Notes: generated by a model from the sequence alone, not told the origin. Shown: positions 17,164 through 26,070, counted from the stretch's first letter. The stretch is DNA of 35,378 nt from an uncultured Bacteroidia bacterium (GCA_903897145.1 CAIUAN010000024.1:1-35378), one strand, 5' to 3'. Made by a program: numbers and translations.

Positions 17164-17984
17164 TGAAAAACTATAAATCAGCGCTTCGAGCTATCGTATT
17201 CTTAACTGCTCTAATCCTACTTTTAATTCCAGGACTTAAAGCTCAAAGTGAATTTCCTGTCAGGCCTGAACCACAACGTCTTGTAAATGATTTTGCTGGA
17301 GTTCTATCTGGCGAGCAGCAAGCTGTCTTGGAGAACAAATTGGTTGGTTTCAATCAAAAAACATCGACTCAGATTGCTATTGTAATCGTTAAAAGTCTTT
17401 CTGGTTATGACAAAGCCGATTTTGCAGTTAAACTTTCTGAGAAATGGGGAATTGGCCAGAAAGGTAAGAACAATGGAATACTAATTCTTGTTAAGCCCAA
17501 AGTTGGACAAGAACGTGGAGAAGTCTTTGTAGCTGTGGGGTATGGTCTTGAGGCTGTTGTTCCAGACGCAGTAGCTAGACAATCCATTGTTGGAGCAGAG
17601 TTGCTTCCAGCCTTTAAACAGAATGATTATTATACAGGTTTAGACCGAAGCACCGATGTTTTAATGTCGTTAACTGCGGGTGAATATACGGCAGATCAGT
17701 ATGTCAATGCTGTTCACAAAAGGAAATCTAAGTCGAGCGGGTTTGTGATTATGCTGATCGTATTAGCGGTGATATTCTTAGCTCAACGTCGTAGTTCGGC
17801 CTATGGAATTGGGAGTGGACAAGGGTTTCTAGGGACCTTATTACTGATGGATCTACTTGGCGGAAACCGCGGAGGTGGCTCATGGAATGATTTCTCAGGC
17901 GGTGGCGGATCATCAGGTGGCGAAAGTTTTGGCGGCTTTGGTGGTGGTAGCTTTGGTGGTGGCGGTGCTGGAGGATCGTGGTAG
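17163..17984 (+). CDS. TPM-domain membrane protein with glycine-rich tail (YgcG type)
   Basis: A 273-residue protein with a signal peptide (about 1-27, ending GLKAQ), then an extracytoplasmic TPM domain (about 38-175) with VNDFAGVLS, STQIAIVIVKSL, NNGILILVKPK and VFVAVGYGLE. One membrane helix follows (about 193-209), and the tail of about 60 residues is rich in Gly and Ser, ending GGGGAGGSW. This layout is shared by YgcG-type proteins and their plant and animal relatives, where the TPM domain has been linked to protein repair and phosphatase-like activity. With LemA and the cytosolic TPM protein it forms a compact envelope module. ATG start overlapping the previous stop. Confidence 0.9.
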   Translation: MKNYKSALRAIVFLTALILLLIPGLKAQSEFPVRPEPQRLVNDFAGVLSGEQQAVLENKLVGFNQKTSTQIAIVIVKSLSGYDKADFAVKLSEKWGIGQKGKNNGILILVKPKVGQERGEVFVAVGYGLEAVVPDAVARQSIVGAELLPAFKQNDYYTGLDRSTDVLMSLTAGEYTADQYVNAVHKRKSKSSGFVIMLIVLAVIFLAQRRSSAYGIGSGQGFLGTLLLMDLLGGNRGGGSWNDFSGGGGSSGGESFGGFGGGSFGGGGAGGSW

Positions 17985-18015
17985 GAGCAACACATCTATA
18001 AATCAAAATTAACAA

Positions 18016-18057
18016 ATGTTTTTTCTGACTTAACAAATATTAAGTCAGAGAAAACAT
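18016..18057. repeat. Long hairpin after the lemA-TPM operon
   Basis: An 18-base-pair inverted repeat with one G-T pair: arms 18016-18033 and 18040-18057, loop CAAATA. The inner arm is TCTGACTTAA/TTAAGTCAGA. It begins 31 bases after the TPM stop codon. The plus strand has no T tract after the right arm, so it is not a classical terminator for that operon, although it may still end or protect the transcript. Confidence 0.6.
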
Positions 18058-18291
18058 GCCCAGATGCGAAGAACCATAGTTCAAGTACGATTTATTTCCT
18101 CGTCTAAAAATTCTCCTTGAAAGAATCATTGTATACTGATTATTTCTATATTTGTGTCTATTGTGAAGAACAGACGAGATAGCAATGGCATAAGCGCAAA
18201 TCTCTCCTTACCATAAAAATTTGAGTAATCTAACTCGATTGCGACACCAAAAAAACTAATTTAATAATTATCTAACCTAAATCCTTTAATT
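18058..18291 (+). promoter_or_regulatory. Leader and -7 element upstream of the second MFS gene
   Basis: TATATTTG (18147-18154) matches TAnnTTTG exactly, but no good -33 element is seen at normal spacing. If used, it gives an untranslated leader of about 130 bases before the ATG at 18292, longer than others in the window. I could not fold a convincing riboswitch in it. Nothing else is visible in the 307-base gap apart from the hairpin at 18016-18057. Confidence 0.45.
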
Positions 18292-19611
18292 ATGGAACAA
18301 GTCAATCAGAAAAAATTATTTATTGCCAGCTGTCTGGCCCTATTGGTTACCGGTCTAACTTTTGCAATTAGAGCAAAGATAGAAGGCGTATTTTCAACAA
18401 CTTACTTATTAAGCAAGGAAGATATTGGTCGTGCCTTTGCACCAGCATTCTTTGGATTTGCGATTGCCATGTTTGCTGGCGGTTTTATCATTGATATCGT
18501 CAAAACAAAAACTATTGTTCGTCTAGCATTTGGTCTTCATGTGGTCGGAATCATTCTTCTGCTATTAGCGAAGGATTTCACCTCGTTGTTTATTGCCAAT
18601 GTATTTATTGGACTTGCCAATGGTAGTGTAGAAGCGGCGTGTAATCCGCTTGTAACCGTGCTATTCCCACAAGAGAAAACCAAAATGTTAAATCGTTTTC
18701 ATGTCTGGTTTCCTGGGGGAATTGTGATTGGCGGATTTTTAGCCTGGTTAATGATAGATACACTTAATCTTCCTTGGCAAGCTTTAGTGAGTGTATTATT
18801 TATTCCATTGGCCATCTACGGATACTTTTTCTTTAATGAGTCTATTCCTGAAACAGAACGTGTGACTAGTGGTGCGAGCTATAAAGATATGATGCGTAAT
18901 GTAGGAGCACCCTATACAATCATTGTTGCAGTATTTCTGATGATACTTTCGGCTTTCATCCCTGCATTTAGTTTGAATTTTGATAGTGCAGTGCCTTATG
19001 TCCTTATCTCTGCCATTGTAATCTTAGTTGTTGTTGAAGGTCGTTTTATCAACAAAATAAGTTTATTATTCCCCTTGGTATTGTTTTGCATGCTAATTAC
19101 ATCCTCAACTGAACTTGGAACAAGCCAATGGATCAACGCATTACTGAGCACCAACGGAATCAATCCAATGCTTATCTTAGTGGTCGTAACTGGGATCATG
19201 GCAATTGGTCGTTTCTTTGCGGGTGGATTAATTCACCGTTTAAATCCAACAGGTGTTTTACTAGGCTCAGCGATTACCTCAACAATTGGATTATGGTTAC
19301 TTAGTATTGCTAGTGGTCCAGCAATGACTGTTGCATCGGCAGCGGTATTCGCTGTTGGAGTCTGTTATTTCTGGCCAACGATGATTGGTTTCACATCTGA
19401 ATATGTACCAAAGAGTGGAGCTTTAGGAATGTCTATTCTTGGAGGAGCAGGGTTTGTGGCAACTTCTATGGTATTACCAATCATGGGGAAATCTATTGAA
19501 ACAGCCGGACCTCAGATTACATTGCGCAATATGTCGGTGTTGCCAATCATACTTATTATCGCATTTGTTGGTCTCTCTATTCTCGTGAAGAAACACCATC
19601 AAAAAGGATAA
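18292..19611 (+). CDS. MFS transporter, FHS-like
   Basis: A 439-residue protein with 12 predicted membrane helices. The motif LNRFHVWFPGGIVIGG in helix 5 is typical of the FHS-like (fucose-galactose-gluconate) sugar transporter branch, and ANVFIGLANGSVEAACNPLV in helix 4 also fits. It is not a close match to the fucose permease FucP itself, so despite L-fucose isomerase about 4 kb away I would not name it. The second-half MFS loop reads GLIHRLNPTG. It is single, ending at a strong bidirectional terminator (19631-19668), convergent with the cytochrome operon. Sugar or sugar-derivative uptake is likely; the substrate is unknown. Confidence 0.85.
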   Translation: MEQVNQKKLFIASCLALLVTGLTFAIRAKIEGVFSTTYLLSKEDIGRAFAPAFFGFAIAMFAGGFIIDIVKTKTIVRLAFGLHVVGIILLLLAKDFTSLFIANVFIGLANGSVEAACNPLVTVLFPQEKTKMLNRFHVWFPGGIVIGGFLAWLMIDTLNLPWQALVSVLFIPLAIYGYFFFNESIPETERVTSGASYKDMMRNVGAPYTIIVAVFLMILSAFIPAFSLNFDSAVPYVLISAIVILVVVEGRFINKISLLFPLVLFCMLITSSTELGTSQWINALLSTNGINPMLILVVVTGIMAIGRFFAGGLIHRLNPTGVLLGSAITSTIGLWLLSIASGPAMTVASAAVFAVGVCYFWPTMIGFTSEYVPKSGALGMSILGGAGFVATSMVLPIMGKSIETAGPQITLRNMSVLPIILIIAFVGLSILVKKHHQKG

Positions 19612-19630
19612 TCGTTGCTTAAATAATTAA

Positions 19631-19668
19631 AATAAAAAGGGTATGTCAGCTGACAAACCCTTTTTATT
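19631..19668. terminator. Bidirectional terminator, MFS / cytochrome c
   Basis: AATAAAAAGGGT (19631-19642) pairs perfectly with ACCCTTTTTATT (19657-19668). The loop contains a further GTC/GAC palindrome. A and T runs on both flanks allow termination in both directions, as suits two convergent genes. Confidence 0.88.
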
Positions 19669-19686
19669 TGTACTCCAACGAGTAAC

Positions 19687-20139
19687 CTATTTAGCTACAG
19701 ACCTCAAATATTCTACTACTGCACGAGCTTTTGCTTGATTAAACCCAGGATCAGGCATTGGCATGTTGTTATACTCTTTAAGCAATGCTTTCATTGTTGG
19801 ATCTTCCTTCTGCATCTGAGCCGAATTGAGCAATACATTCATCAGATACTCCGGGGTACGCATTTTGGTAACATTCTTCAAGGCTGGACCAATCTTCTTT
19901 TGATCCATATCATGACAAACAATACATTGCGCAGTGTAAAGAGCTTTCCCCTCTTCAACCATTTTTTTATCGATAGGACCTAACACTAGCTTTTTAACAG
20001 GACCTATTCCAAGATTTTTATCTTGCGGCCCAGCCAAAGGAGCACTACTTAATGAGGAATCTTCAGCCTTTAAAATGCCATTGTTGGCGATGCTAAATGA
20101 GATAACGAGCAAGGCAACTAAAGAAAAATACTTTTTCAT
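19687..20139 (-). CDS. Monohaem c-type cytochrome
   Basis: A 150-residue exported cytochrome c: signal peptide about 1-25, then a linker and a single class I domain. The haem site is CIVCH (C72, C75, H76) in GKALYTAQCIVCHDMDQ. The sixth ligand is probably M126 or M128 in NNMPMPD. The GPALKNVTKMRTPEYLMNVL stretch resembles small cytochromes that serve respiratory enzymes in Bacteroidota. The gene follows the Cyc2-like gene by 26 bases on the same strand, so the two are almost certainly cotranscribed. The simplest reading is that this protein accepts or donates electrons to the haem of the outer-membrane partner in the periplasm. Confidence 0.92.
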   Translation of the reverse strand: MKKYFSLVALLVISFSIANNGILKAEDSSLSSAPLAGPQDKNLGIGPVKKLVLGPIDKKMVEEGKALYTAQCIVCHDMDQKKIGPALKNVTKMRTPEYLMNVLLNSAQMQKEDPTMKALLKEYNNMPMPDPGFNQAKARAVVEYLRSVAK

Positions 20140-20165
20140 AAAAGAATTAAATTAAGAATTAGGAA

Positions 20166-21527
20166 TTAAAAATTAAGCCAAACCAATAGATACAGTGTGC
20201 TGTTATCAGATGCACTTCGACCGAGCATATCATAATTTGTAACAGTCCCATCAAATTTCTTATAAGCAACATACTGCAATGCAAATTTAGTATTATACCA
20301 CGGTAAATACTCAAGTTGCGCAATAAAACCGTTGCTATCAGGTTTATTTGTCCAGCTAGCAACTTTATCATCGACAGAACCCTTTGTATAAAAGTACCCC
20401 AATGTACCTCCTAACCCATTTTTAAGATATAAGTTGCCATCAACCTTCAAAGAGGTAAAATTTAATTTATCGCTCATTGCGCCAACCTGCTCTCTATATT
20501 CAGTCTCCTGTATAAGAGAGGAATGAAAGGTATAAGCGCCAAAAGATAAATTGTGCTCATACTGGCAATCAAAGCCCACATCGGTAAATTTATCTAACGG
20601 ACCTTCAATGCCACCTGAATAAAGTTTAGGAGCTATACCAAAAGTACCTAATTCAAGATAATTTTTCCCCCATTGATGTTGCAAAGCCAATCTCCAATAT
20701 GGGGTAGCTCCCTGAATAACAGAGCCACTCTCAGTATTTGCAGGGTTCGCAGCACCTTGTTGTGCAGAGCGATAAACGGTCATCTCCGCAAAAAGAAAAT
20801 TATTATATAAAGTATATGCACCCAAACCAGCCACCTGAGTCCCTAAATTTTCAATGATGGATGATTTTGCAGGGGACTGTGCAGCATCAGAACCAGCAGA
20901 TGGGAATCGCCAAGCCGGAGAAGTATTCCAGACATCTTGTACTGCGGGGTTATTGTTTAGCGTAAGTCCATAAGTAATATTTCGACCCCCTATCTTCGCC
21001 TGATTGGCATACCGAATATCTACATTATCCATTCCAAAAGAATGACCATCATAAGTCATTTGAATAAATGTTCCAATATGGGGAGTCACTTGACCCGCAT
21101 AGAACACACTTAACTGCTGTGGTAGCGTAACTGAGTTGTTTTGAACTCCTGGAACCGATTTTTCTATGTGAGTAAACGAAGATTGCACCATGGTCGAAAG
21201 CGGCAGTGTAGAAAGCAGCTTTAAACGGGTTATCCGACTGCTATCCTCTGTTGACTCAATGGTGCTCATCCCTGTTAGGACATATCCATTCATTTTAAAC
21301 TGGCGGCCAAAAGAGTTAAGCTCTGGAAATGAAAAATGACATGCAGAACATGACATTCCAGTCTGCCTAGCATAACTTGGCAAAGCCCTAGTAGCTCCAA
21401 CATTTACAAAAACAAGCAGGGTCAACACCAATACTCTAAGGGAGATTTTTCGCACTTGGGTCTTTTGAATCGCGAAAAAGCGGGTCATTAAGCTATTTGT
21501 AGCCTTAATTTTCAAGGAATTTTTCAT
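20166..21527 (-). CDS. Cyc2-like outer-membrane cytochrome-porin fusion
   Basis: The longest frame begins at 21557. I prefer the ATG at 21527 (MKNSLK); the ATG at 21488 is a third choice. Numbering from the 21557 start, the signal core is LRVLVLTLLVFVNVGATRA (40-58). It is followed by PSYARQTGMSCSACHFSFP, with one haem site C70-x-x-C73-H74, and LNSFGRQFKMNGY. The remaining 370 residues are a Tyr/Asn/Gly-rich beta-barrel with segments GTFIQMTYDG, YGLTLNNNPAVQDVWNT and VAGLGAYTLY. One N-terminal haem on a barrel of about 400 residues is the architecture of Cyc2, the outer-membrane iron oxidase of iron-oxidising bacteria, and the ARQTG-CxxCH-FPxL-FGRxFK-GY signature matches. Whether this homologue oxidises iron is unknown. 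The small cytochrome c lies directly downstream. Confidence 0.82.
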   Translation of the reverse strand: MKNSLKIKATNSLMTRFFAIQKTQVRKISLRVLVLTLLVFVNVGATRALPSYARQTGMSCSACHFSFPELNSFGRQFKMNGYVLTGMSTIESTEDSSRITRLKLLSTLPLSTMVQSSFTHIEKSVPGVQNNSVTLPQQLSVFYAGQVTPHIGTFIQMTYDGHSFGMDNVDIRYANQAKIGGRNITYGLTLNNNPAVQDVWNTSPAWRFPSAGSDAAQSPAKSSIIENLGTQVAGLGAYTLYNNFLFAEMTVYRSAQQGAANPANTESGSVIQGATPYWRLALQHQWGKNYLELGTFGIAPKLYSGGIEGPLDKFTDVGFDCQYEHNLSFGAYTFHSSLIQETEYREQVGAMSDKLNFTSLKVDGNLYLKNGLGGTLGYFYTKGSVDDKVASWTNKPDSNGFIAQLEYLPWYNTKFALQYVAYKKFDGTVTNYDMLGRSASDNSTLYLLVWLNF

Positions 21528-21741
21528 AGTGATAGATTTTAAATTGTGAGTTATCAATCGTAAAAACTATCCAAAGGAAACACATTTAAAACTGACTTTA
21601 AGCTAATAAAGGCAGTTTATAATCATTCTTAATCCCTTATAGGCTATTGGTTTACCTCTAATTCAATTCCACTAATTCAATTATCTCGTATTTAACATAA
21701 CTTAAATCATTGAAAATTTAGCTTCTCTTAATCTGTCTCAT

Positions 21742-22521
21742 TTAAAATCGAATTCTCTTTCCCACTTGCAACATCCACTCCCGAGCAAGCAGTTCATGTC
21801 CAGGAACCGTTGGATGGATGCCATCCCACATCCAATAGGCTGCGGGCGCCTTTAGACAAGCCTTGGTCATCACCTTTTGAAAGTCTACCAATACCGCGTT
21901 GTAACGAAGTGCCAATTTTTCAATGATCACCTGACGATCGTGAATTTCCTTATTCCACAAATCAATTTTTCCTTTTACACCTCCCACGGGTAAAACAAAT
22001 GGATGACAAAGGACAAATATAATCTTTGGAAACTCTGCCAGAGTACGATCAAGGATTGAGGCATAAACATTCTCAAATTGCTCCAAGGTAGCGCCCTTAT
22101 TGGAGAGTGCACCGTTTACATCATTGACTCCAATAAGAATACTAAGAACATCGGGTTTAAGATCCAACGTATCTTTTTGCCAACGTGCAGCTAAATCATC
22201 AACCTTATTTCCACTAATTCCGCGATTATAAAACATCAACTCCTTCTCTGGGTAATCGGCTCCCAGACGACTAGCCACTGAAAAAGCATACCCATGCCCC
22301 ATGATATGATTTGGATCAGCAGTACGACCTCTATTCCCGTCTGTAATTGAGTCGCCCTGGAAAAGGAAGACCATCCCCTTTCGTAAATCCTCCTTCTTGT
22401 GATACTTCGGAGTCGCAGCGTAAATTTGTGTGACTGAAGTTCCAGCCATGGCCATTCCTGCAAGGGTGATATTCGTGAGAAATTTTCGTCGAGAAGGAGT
22501 TACATTATTTGTATTAGTCAT
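21742..22521 (-). CDS. SGNH/GDSL hydrolase with Tat signal
   Basis: A 259-residue esterase-like protein. The N terminus has a twin-arginine signal (SRRKFLTNITLAGMAMAG), so it is exported folded. SGNH blocks: FQGDSITDG (Ser58), NRGISGN (Gly), LIGVNDVN (Asn) and DGIHPTVPGH near the C terminus with the catalytic Asp and His. This family includes carbohydrate acetylesterases and rhamnogalacturonan acetylesterase-type enzymes, so removal of acetyl groups from a glycan is plausible, with substrate unknown. A -7 element (TAGGTTTG, 22630-22623) lies upstream, giving a leader of about 95 bases. The neighbouring Cyc2-like gene is 215 bases downstream and probably unrelated. Confidence 0.9.
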   Translation of the reverse strand: MTNTNNVTPSRRKFLTNITLAGMAMAGTSVTQIYAATPKYHKKEDLRKGMVFLFQGDSITDGNRGRTADPNHIMGHGYAFSVASRLGADYPEKELMFYNRGISGNKVDDLAARWQKDTLDLKPDVLSILIGVNDVNGALSNKGATLEQFENVYASILDRTLAEFPKIIFVLCHPFVLPVGGVKGKIDLWNKEIHDRQVIIEKLALRYNAVLVDFQKVMTKACLKAPAAYWMWDGIHPTVPGHELLAREWMLQVGKRIRF

Positions 22522-22622
22522 ATTATTAGGAGTAAATTAGTGAGCAAATAAAATTACATAAAAATAGTTAAGAATCAGAGCCATTTAGGCAATTTGAAAG
22601 GGTCTGATCTTTAGATTAACTT

Positions 22623-22630
22623 CAAACCTA
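22623..22630 (-). promoter_or_regulatory. Putative -7 element of the SGNH hydrolase gene
   Basis: Minus-strand TAGGTTTG matches TAnnTTTG exactly. No -33 TTTG is seen at the right distance. It lies about 100 bases before the ATG at 22521. Confidence 0.4.
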
Positions 22631-22672
22631 TATTTTATTTCAGTGTTATTATTCTTTAACCGATAGAAAACT

Positions 22673-22680
22673 TAATTTTG
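22673..22680 (+). promoter_or_regulatory. Putative -7 element of the pirin gene
   Basis: TAATTTTG matches TAnnTTTG exactly and ends 16 bases before the ATG at 22697, implying a very short leader. The -33 element is not clear. Confidence 0.45.
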
Positions 22681-22696
22681 AATAAAATATACAGAA

Positions 22697-23413
22697 ATGT
22701 CCAATTCTATTCTTCATAAGGCCCACACGCGGGGACATGCCAACCATGGATGGCTAAACAGTTTTCATACCTTTAGTTTTGCAAATTATTACAATGCCGA
22801 ACGGATGCATTTTGGCGCCTTGCGTGTTTTAAATGATGATACCGTAGATGAAGGGATGGGTTTCGGAACGCATCCTCATGAGAATATGGAGATTATCTCA
22901 ATCCCTTTAGAAGGAGACTTGGAGCATAAAGACAGCATGGGAAATCTCTCTGTGATAAAGCATGGAGAGATTCAGGTCTTAAGTGCAGGAACTGGAATTT
23001 ACCATAGTGAATACAATAGAAACCCAGACCGGAAGGTTAAATTTCTGCAGATCTGGGTCATTCCAAACAAGAAAAATGTTAATCCACGTTACGATCAAAT
23101 CACCTTAAATCTTGAAGATCGTCATAACAGATTACAACAAATACTCTCTCCAAGCCCTGAAGATGAAGGGGTATGGATACATCAGAATGCCTGGTTTCAT
23201 ATTGGCAAATTCGACAAGGGCAACTCTGCAACCTACCCGATGAAGGATAACGGTAACGGTGTTTATGCCTTTGTTTTAAGTGGATCGCTAACAATAAATA
23301 ACCAGTCATTAGAAGAACGTGATGGGTTTGGAATTTGGAATATTGCAGAATTATCAATCACAGCCGACACAGATTCAGAAATCTTATTAATGGAAGTTCC
23401 TATGAGTTTCTAA
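22697..23413 (+). CDS. Pirin family protein
   Basis: A 238-residue cupin-fold protein of the pirin family. The N-terminal domain carries the metal ligands in the expected pattern: H59 and H61 in GTHPHENME, then H103 and E105 in GIYHSEYN. Pirins bind iron or another metal; some bacterial members act as quercetin dioxygenases and others affect redox or metabolic regulation, so the role here is not fixed. The second cupin domain (about 145-235) is divergent as usual. Length is normal. It appears monocistronic and ends at a strong bidirectional terminator shared with fucI. Confidence 0.92.
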   Translation: MSNSILHKAHTRGHANHGWLNSFHTFSFANYYNAERMHFGALRVLNDDTVDEGMGFGTHPHENMEIISIPLEGDLEHKDSMGNLSVIKHGEIQVLSAGTGIYHSEYNRNPDRKVKFLQIWVIPNKKNVNPRYDQITLNLEDRHNRLQQILSPSPEDEGVWIHQNAWFHIGKFDKGNSATYPMKDNGNGVYAFVLSGSLTINNQSLEERDGFGIWNIAELSITADTDSEILLMEVPMSF

Positions 23414-23449
23414 TATCTATACTCTGGGATTTTTAAATGAGAATAATGC

Positions 23450-23487
23450 AAAAGGGGTGGTCAACAAATTTGTTGACCACCCCTTTT
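23450..23487. terminator. Bidirectional terminator, pirin / fucI
   Basis: A perfect 38-base palindrome centred between 23468 and 23469: AAAAGGGGTGGTCAACAAA and its exact reverse complement, followed by further T residues. It serves two convergent genes. Confidence 0.9.
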
Positions 23488-23505
23488 TTGAAGTTATAGG
23501 TGTTA

Positions 23506-25296
23506 TTACCTTTTGGTCTTTCCGTAGACTGGTCCGTAAGTCTCGCATGCACGGTAATCTGATCCCTCCTTATCCATACCATATGCACTCCAAACAGCTG
23601 GTCGAAATACCTTCTCGTCAGCGATGTTATGCATCGAGACTGGTATACGAAGCATTGCTGCTAAGGAGATTAACTCGCTACCAATATGCCCGTAGCTTAT
23701 TGCACCATGGTTCGCACCCCAATTCGCCATTACCGTATATACATCAGCAAATGCACCCTTGCCAGTAAGACGAGGAGCAAACCATGTGGTAGGCCAGGTT
23801 GGATTGGTACGTGAATCAAGTGTGTTGTGAACATCATCAGGCAACACAACGGTATATCCCTCTGCAATCTGAATGACTGGTCCTATACCTTTCACAAGAT
23901 TTACCCTTGACATAGTCACTGGCATCTCTCCATCGGTTTTGAAGTGAGAAGAATAACCTCCACCTCTGAAGTATCCAAGATCAGCCGCTGGCCAATCAGT
24001 AGCATCCAGACATGCTTGTGCTTCAGCCTCTGTAATATCCCAGAATGGCTTCATTGCAGGTTTCCCATCTAGCTTTTGTTTTGCTGTAGCATCCAATGTG
24101 GTGGAACCTGAATTGATCAAGTGAATGATCCCTTCAGAAGCTTTACCCGTTAATTTCTTTCCGGTTACTCGTTCAACGGCCTCTGGACTCCAATAGGTTC
24201 GAACATCAGAGAAAATCTGAGCGGTATTGGTTAAGAGATGACCAAACAACATCACCACGCCATTTAACGAGTCGTTCTCTGTAGCCATAATAAAGGCTTG
24301 GCGAACGCCATTCCAATCGAACGAAGAGTTAAGGATAGCCTCCATGAAATCGCCATTTGGTAAATGATCGGTCCATTGACGCTGTCCTTGGAAACCGCCA
24401 GCAATAGCATTATGACCTAAAGCCTCTTCACCAAAACCTAGTTCAGCAAGACGAGGATTACCAATCATAAGATCACGACAGATCAAAGTCATCTTAACAA
24501 CCATCTCCCACTCCCACTCTTTGCGCTCAGCAGAAAGTTGTTTCTCAGGACTATTTAAATCTTTTCCCTCCTTGCAATTTATCTTAACCCAAGCCAATGC
24601 TTTCTCATATTCAATTGGATCGTAGATGCCACGCTCGGCACGACGAATAAGCTCAGTCATATCAACCACTTCAGTACGCATACCTAAGTAGTCGAGGAAA
24701 AATTCTTGGTCAACAAATGATCCCATGATACCCATTGACATACCGCCGATAGATAAATATGATTTATCACGCATCTGCGCTACTGCAAGTCCAGCTTTTG
24801 CAAATTGCAATACTTTTTCTTTAACGTCTTCCGGTATTGTGGTATCGGTAGAATCTTGCACTTCATGACCATAGATGCCAAATGCAGGCAATCCTTTTTG
24901 TGCATAACCAGCTAAGGCAGCAGCTAAATAGACAGCTCCTGGGCGCTCGGTACCATTAAAGCCCCAAACAGCTTTCGGGATTAATGGATCGGTATCCATA
25001 ACTTCCGTTCCATAACACCAGCATGGCGTAACGGTCAATGAGACGCCCACTCCAGCGCGAGAGAACTGATCGGCACACTTGGCCGCTTCAGCAACACCGC
25101 CAATGGTATGTTCCGCAATTACACATTCTACTTTTTGTCCATTTGGAAACCGCAGATTATCTGATATAAGTTTAGCAGCAGCCTTCGCCATATTCATAGT
25201 TTGAACCTCTAAAGATTCTCTTACTCCTTCTAGACGACCGTCAATAACAGGACGAATTCCAATCTTGGGCATCTCTCCAATAAGTCGATTAATCAT
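23506..25296 (-). CDS. fucI: L-fucose isomerase
   Basis: A 596-residue cytosolic enzyme (E. coli FucI is about 590) that converts L-fucose to L-fuculose, and often D-arabinose to D-ribulose, with a Mn2+ cofactor. Recognisable blocks are [20 protein letters not shown] at the N terminus, [57 protein letters not shown] in the catalytic domain and a C-terminal [15 protein letters not shown]. The start ATG at 25296 gives the family N terminus. No fuculokinase or fuculose-phosphate aldolase is in the window, so the pathway must be completed elsewhere. The gene is single and ends at the palindrome 23450-23487. Confidence 0.97.
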   Translation of the reverse strand: MINRLIGEMPKIGIRPVIDGRLEGVRESLEVQTMNMAKAAAKLISDNLRFPNGQKVECVIAEHTIGGVAEAAKCADQFSRAGVGVSLTVTPCWCYGTEVMDTDPLIPKAVWGFNGTERPGAVYLAAALAGYAQKGLPAFGIYGHEVQDSTDTTIPEDVKEKVLQFAKAGLAVAQMRDKSYLSIGGMSMGIMGSFVDQEFFLDYLGMRTEVVDMTELIRRAERGIYDPIEYEKALAWVKINCKEGKDLNSPEKQLSAERKEWEWEMVVKMTLICRDLMIGNPRLAELGFGEEALGHNAIAGGFQGQRQWTDHLPNGDFMEAILNSSFDWNGVRQAFIMATENDSLNGVVMLFGHLLTNTAQIFSDVRTYWSPEAVERVTGKKLTGKASEGIIHLINSGSTTLDATAKQKLDGKPAMKPFWDITEAEAQACLDATDWPAADLGYFRGGGYSSHFKTDGEMPVTMSRVNLVKGIGPVIQIAEGYTVVLPDDVHNTLDSRTNPTWPTTWFAPRLTGKGAFADVYTVMANWGANHGAISYGHIGSELISLAAMLRIPVSMHNIADEKVFRPAVWSAYGMDKEGSDYRACETYGPVYGKTKR

Positions 25297-25498
25297 TTTG
25301 CCTGATTTTTATTGTTAATTAATTAATTCGTAAAGTGCAGTATTAATTGGTAAAAATATAACATTCCGGTTGAAGATAAAATCTTCCCATGGTTTATTTT
25401 TAATGTTTAACAGATCATAACATTTCCGATACTAAAATATCTACTTGACGAGTAAAATTAGACCGGAAAAGAAGTAATCAGTCCACAAAGAAGCACGA

Positions 25499-26032
25499 TT
25501 AAGACCTTTTAATTTTATTAAACAAGTCCCACAATACGATTCCGGCAGTAACGGCAATGTTTAAGGAATGCTTCGTGCCAAACTGAGGTATTTCAATCGT
25601 CTGATCACAGACATCAACAACCTCCTGCTGAACACCTTTGACTTCATTCCCAAAGATTAGCGCAAGCTTCTCGTTTGGACGAGGGATGTAATCAATTAGA
25701 CTTATACTGTCTTCAACTTGCTCAATGGCAAGAATTGAATAGCCTTGATCCCGCAATTGGCGGATGGCATCTTCCGTGTTTAGATAATATTCCCAGGCAA
25801 CCGAATTTTCGGCTCCTAAAGCCGTTTTATGAATCTCCTTATCGGGAGGCCGAGCCGTTATACCACACAAGCAGATTTTAGTGATCAGAAGTGCATCGGA
25901 AGTTCTAAAAATGGAACCTACATTATTTGAACTCCTTACGTGATCTAAAACAACGACTATTGGGACCTTTTCTGCCTCCTTAAAATCTTCAACAGACAAG
26001 CGCTCTAACTCTTCATTATCTCTCTTTCGCAT
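25499..26032 (-). CDS. RNA methyltransferase, SpoU/TrmH family
   Basis: A SPOUT-fold methyltransferase that 2'-O-methylates ribose in tRNA or rRNA using S-adenosylmethionine. The longest frame starts at 26095, but the ATG at 26032 (MRKRDNEELERL) is better: it removes a hydrophobic stretch foreign to the family, and two -7 promoter elements lie between the two ATGs. The resulting 177-residue protein has the three SpoU motifs: LDHVRSSNNVGSIFRTSDA (motif 1, Asn and Arg), LIFGNEVKGV (motif 2) and IPQFGTKHSLNIAVTAGI (motif 3, knotted SAM site). Without a longer RNA-binding domain, the substrate site cannot be assigned. Confidence 0.92.
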   Translation of the reverse strand: MRKRDNEELERLSVEDFKEAEKVPIVVVLDHVRSSNNVGSIFRTSDALLITKICLCGITARPPDKEIHKTALGAENSVAWEYYLNTEDAIRQLRDQGYSILAIEQVEDSISLIDYIPRPNEKLALIFGNEVKGVQQEVVDVCDQTIEIPQFGTKHSLNIAVTAGIVLWDLFNKIKRS

Positions 26033-26053
26033 CAATTTAACTAAGGTGATATT

Positions 26054-26070
26054 CAAAATTAACAAAGATA
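26054..26070 (-). promoter_or_regulatory. Two -7 elements upstream of the SpoU methyltransferase
   Basis: TATCTTTG (26070-26063) and TAATTTTG (26061-26054) on the minus strand both match TAnnTTTG exactly and lie 22-38 bases before the ATG at 26032. They decide against the upstream ATG at 26095. The -33 elements are weak. Confidence 0.5.

Noticed and set aside
18292-19611. Naming this MFS gene fucP because of fucI nearby
   Set aside because: The sequence is FHS-like but lacks close FucP resemblance, and the gene is 4 kb away on its own transcript.
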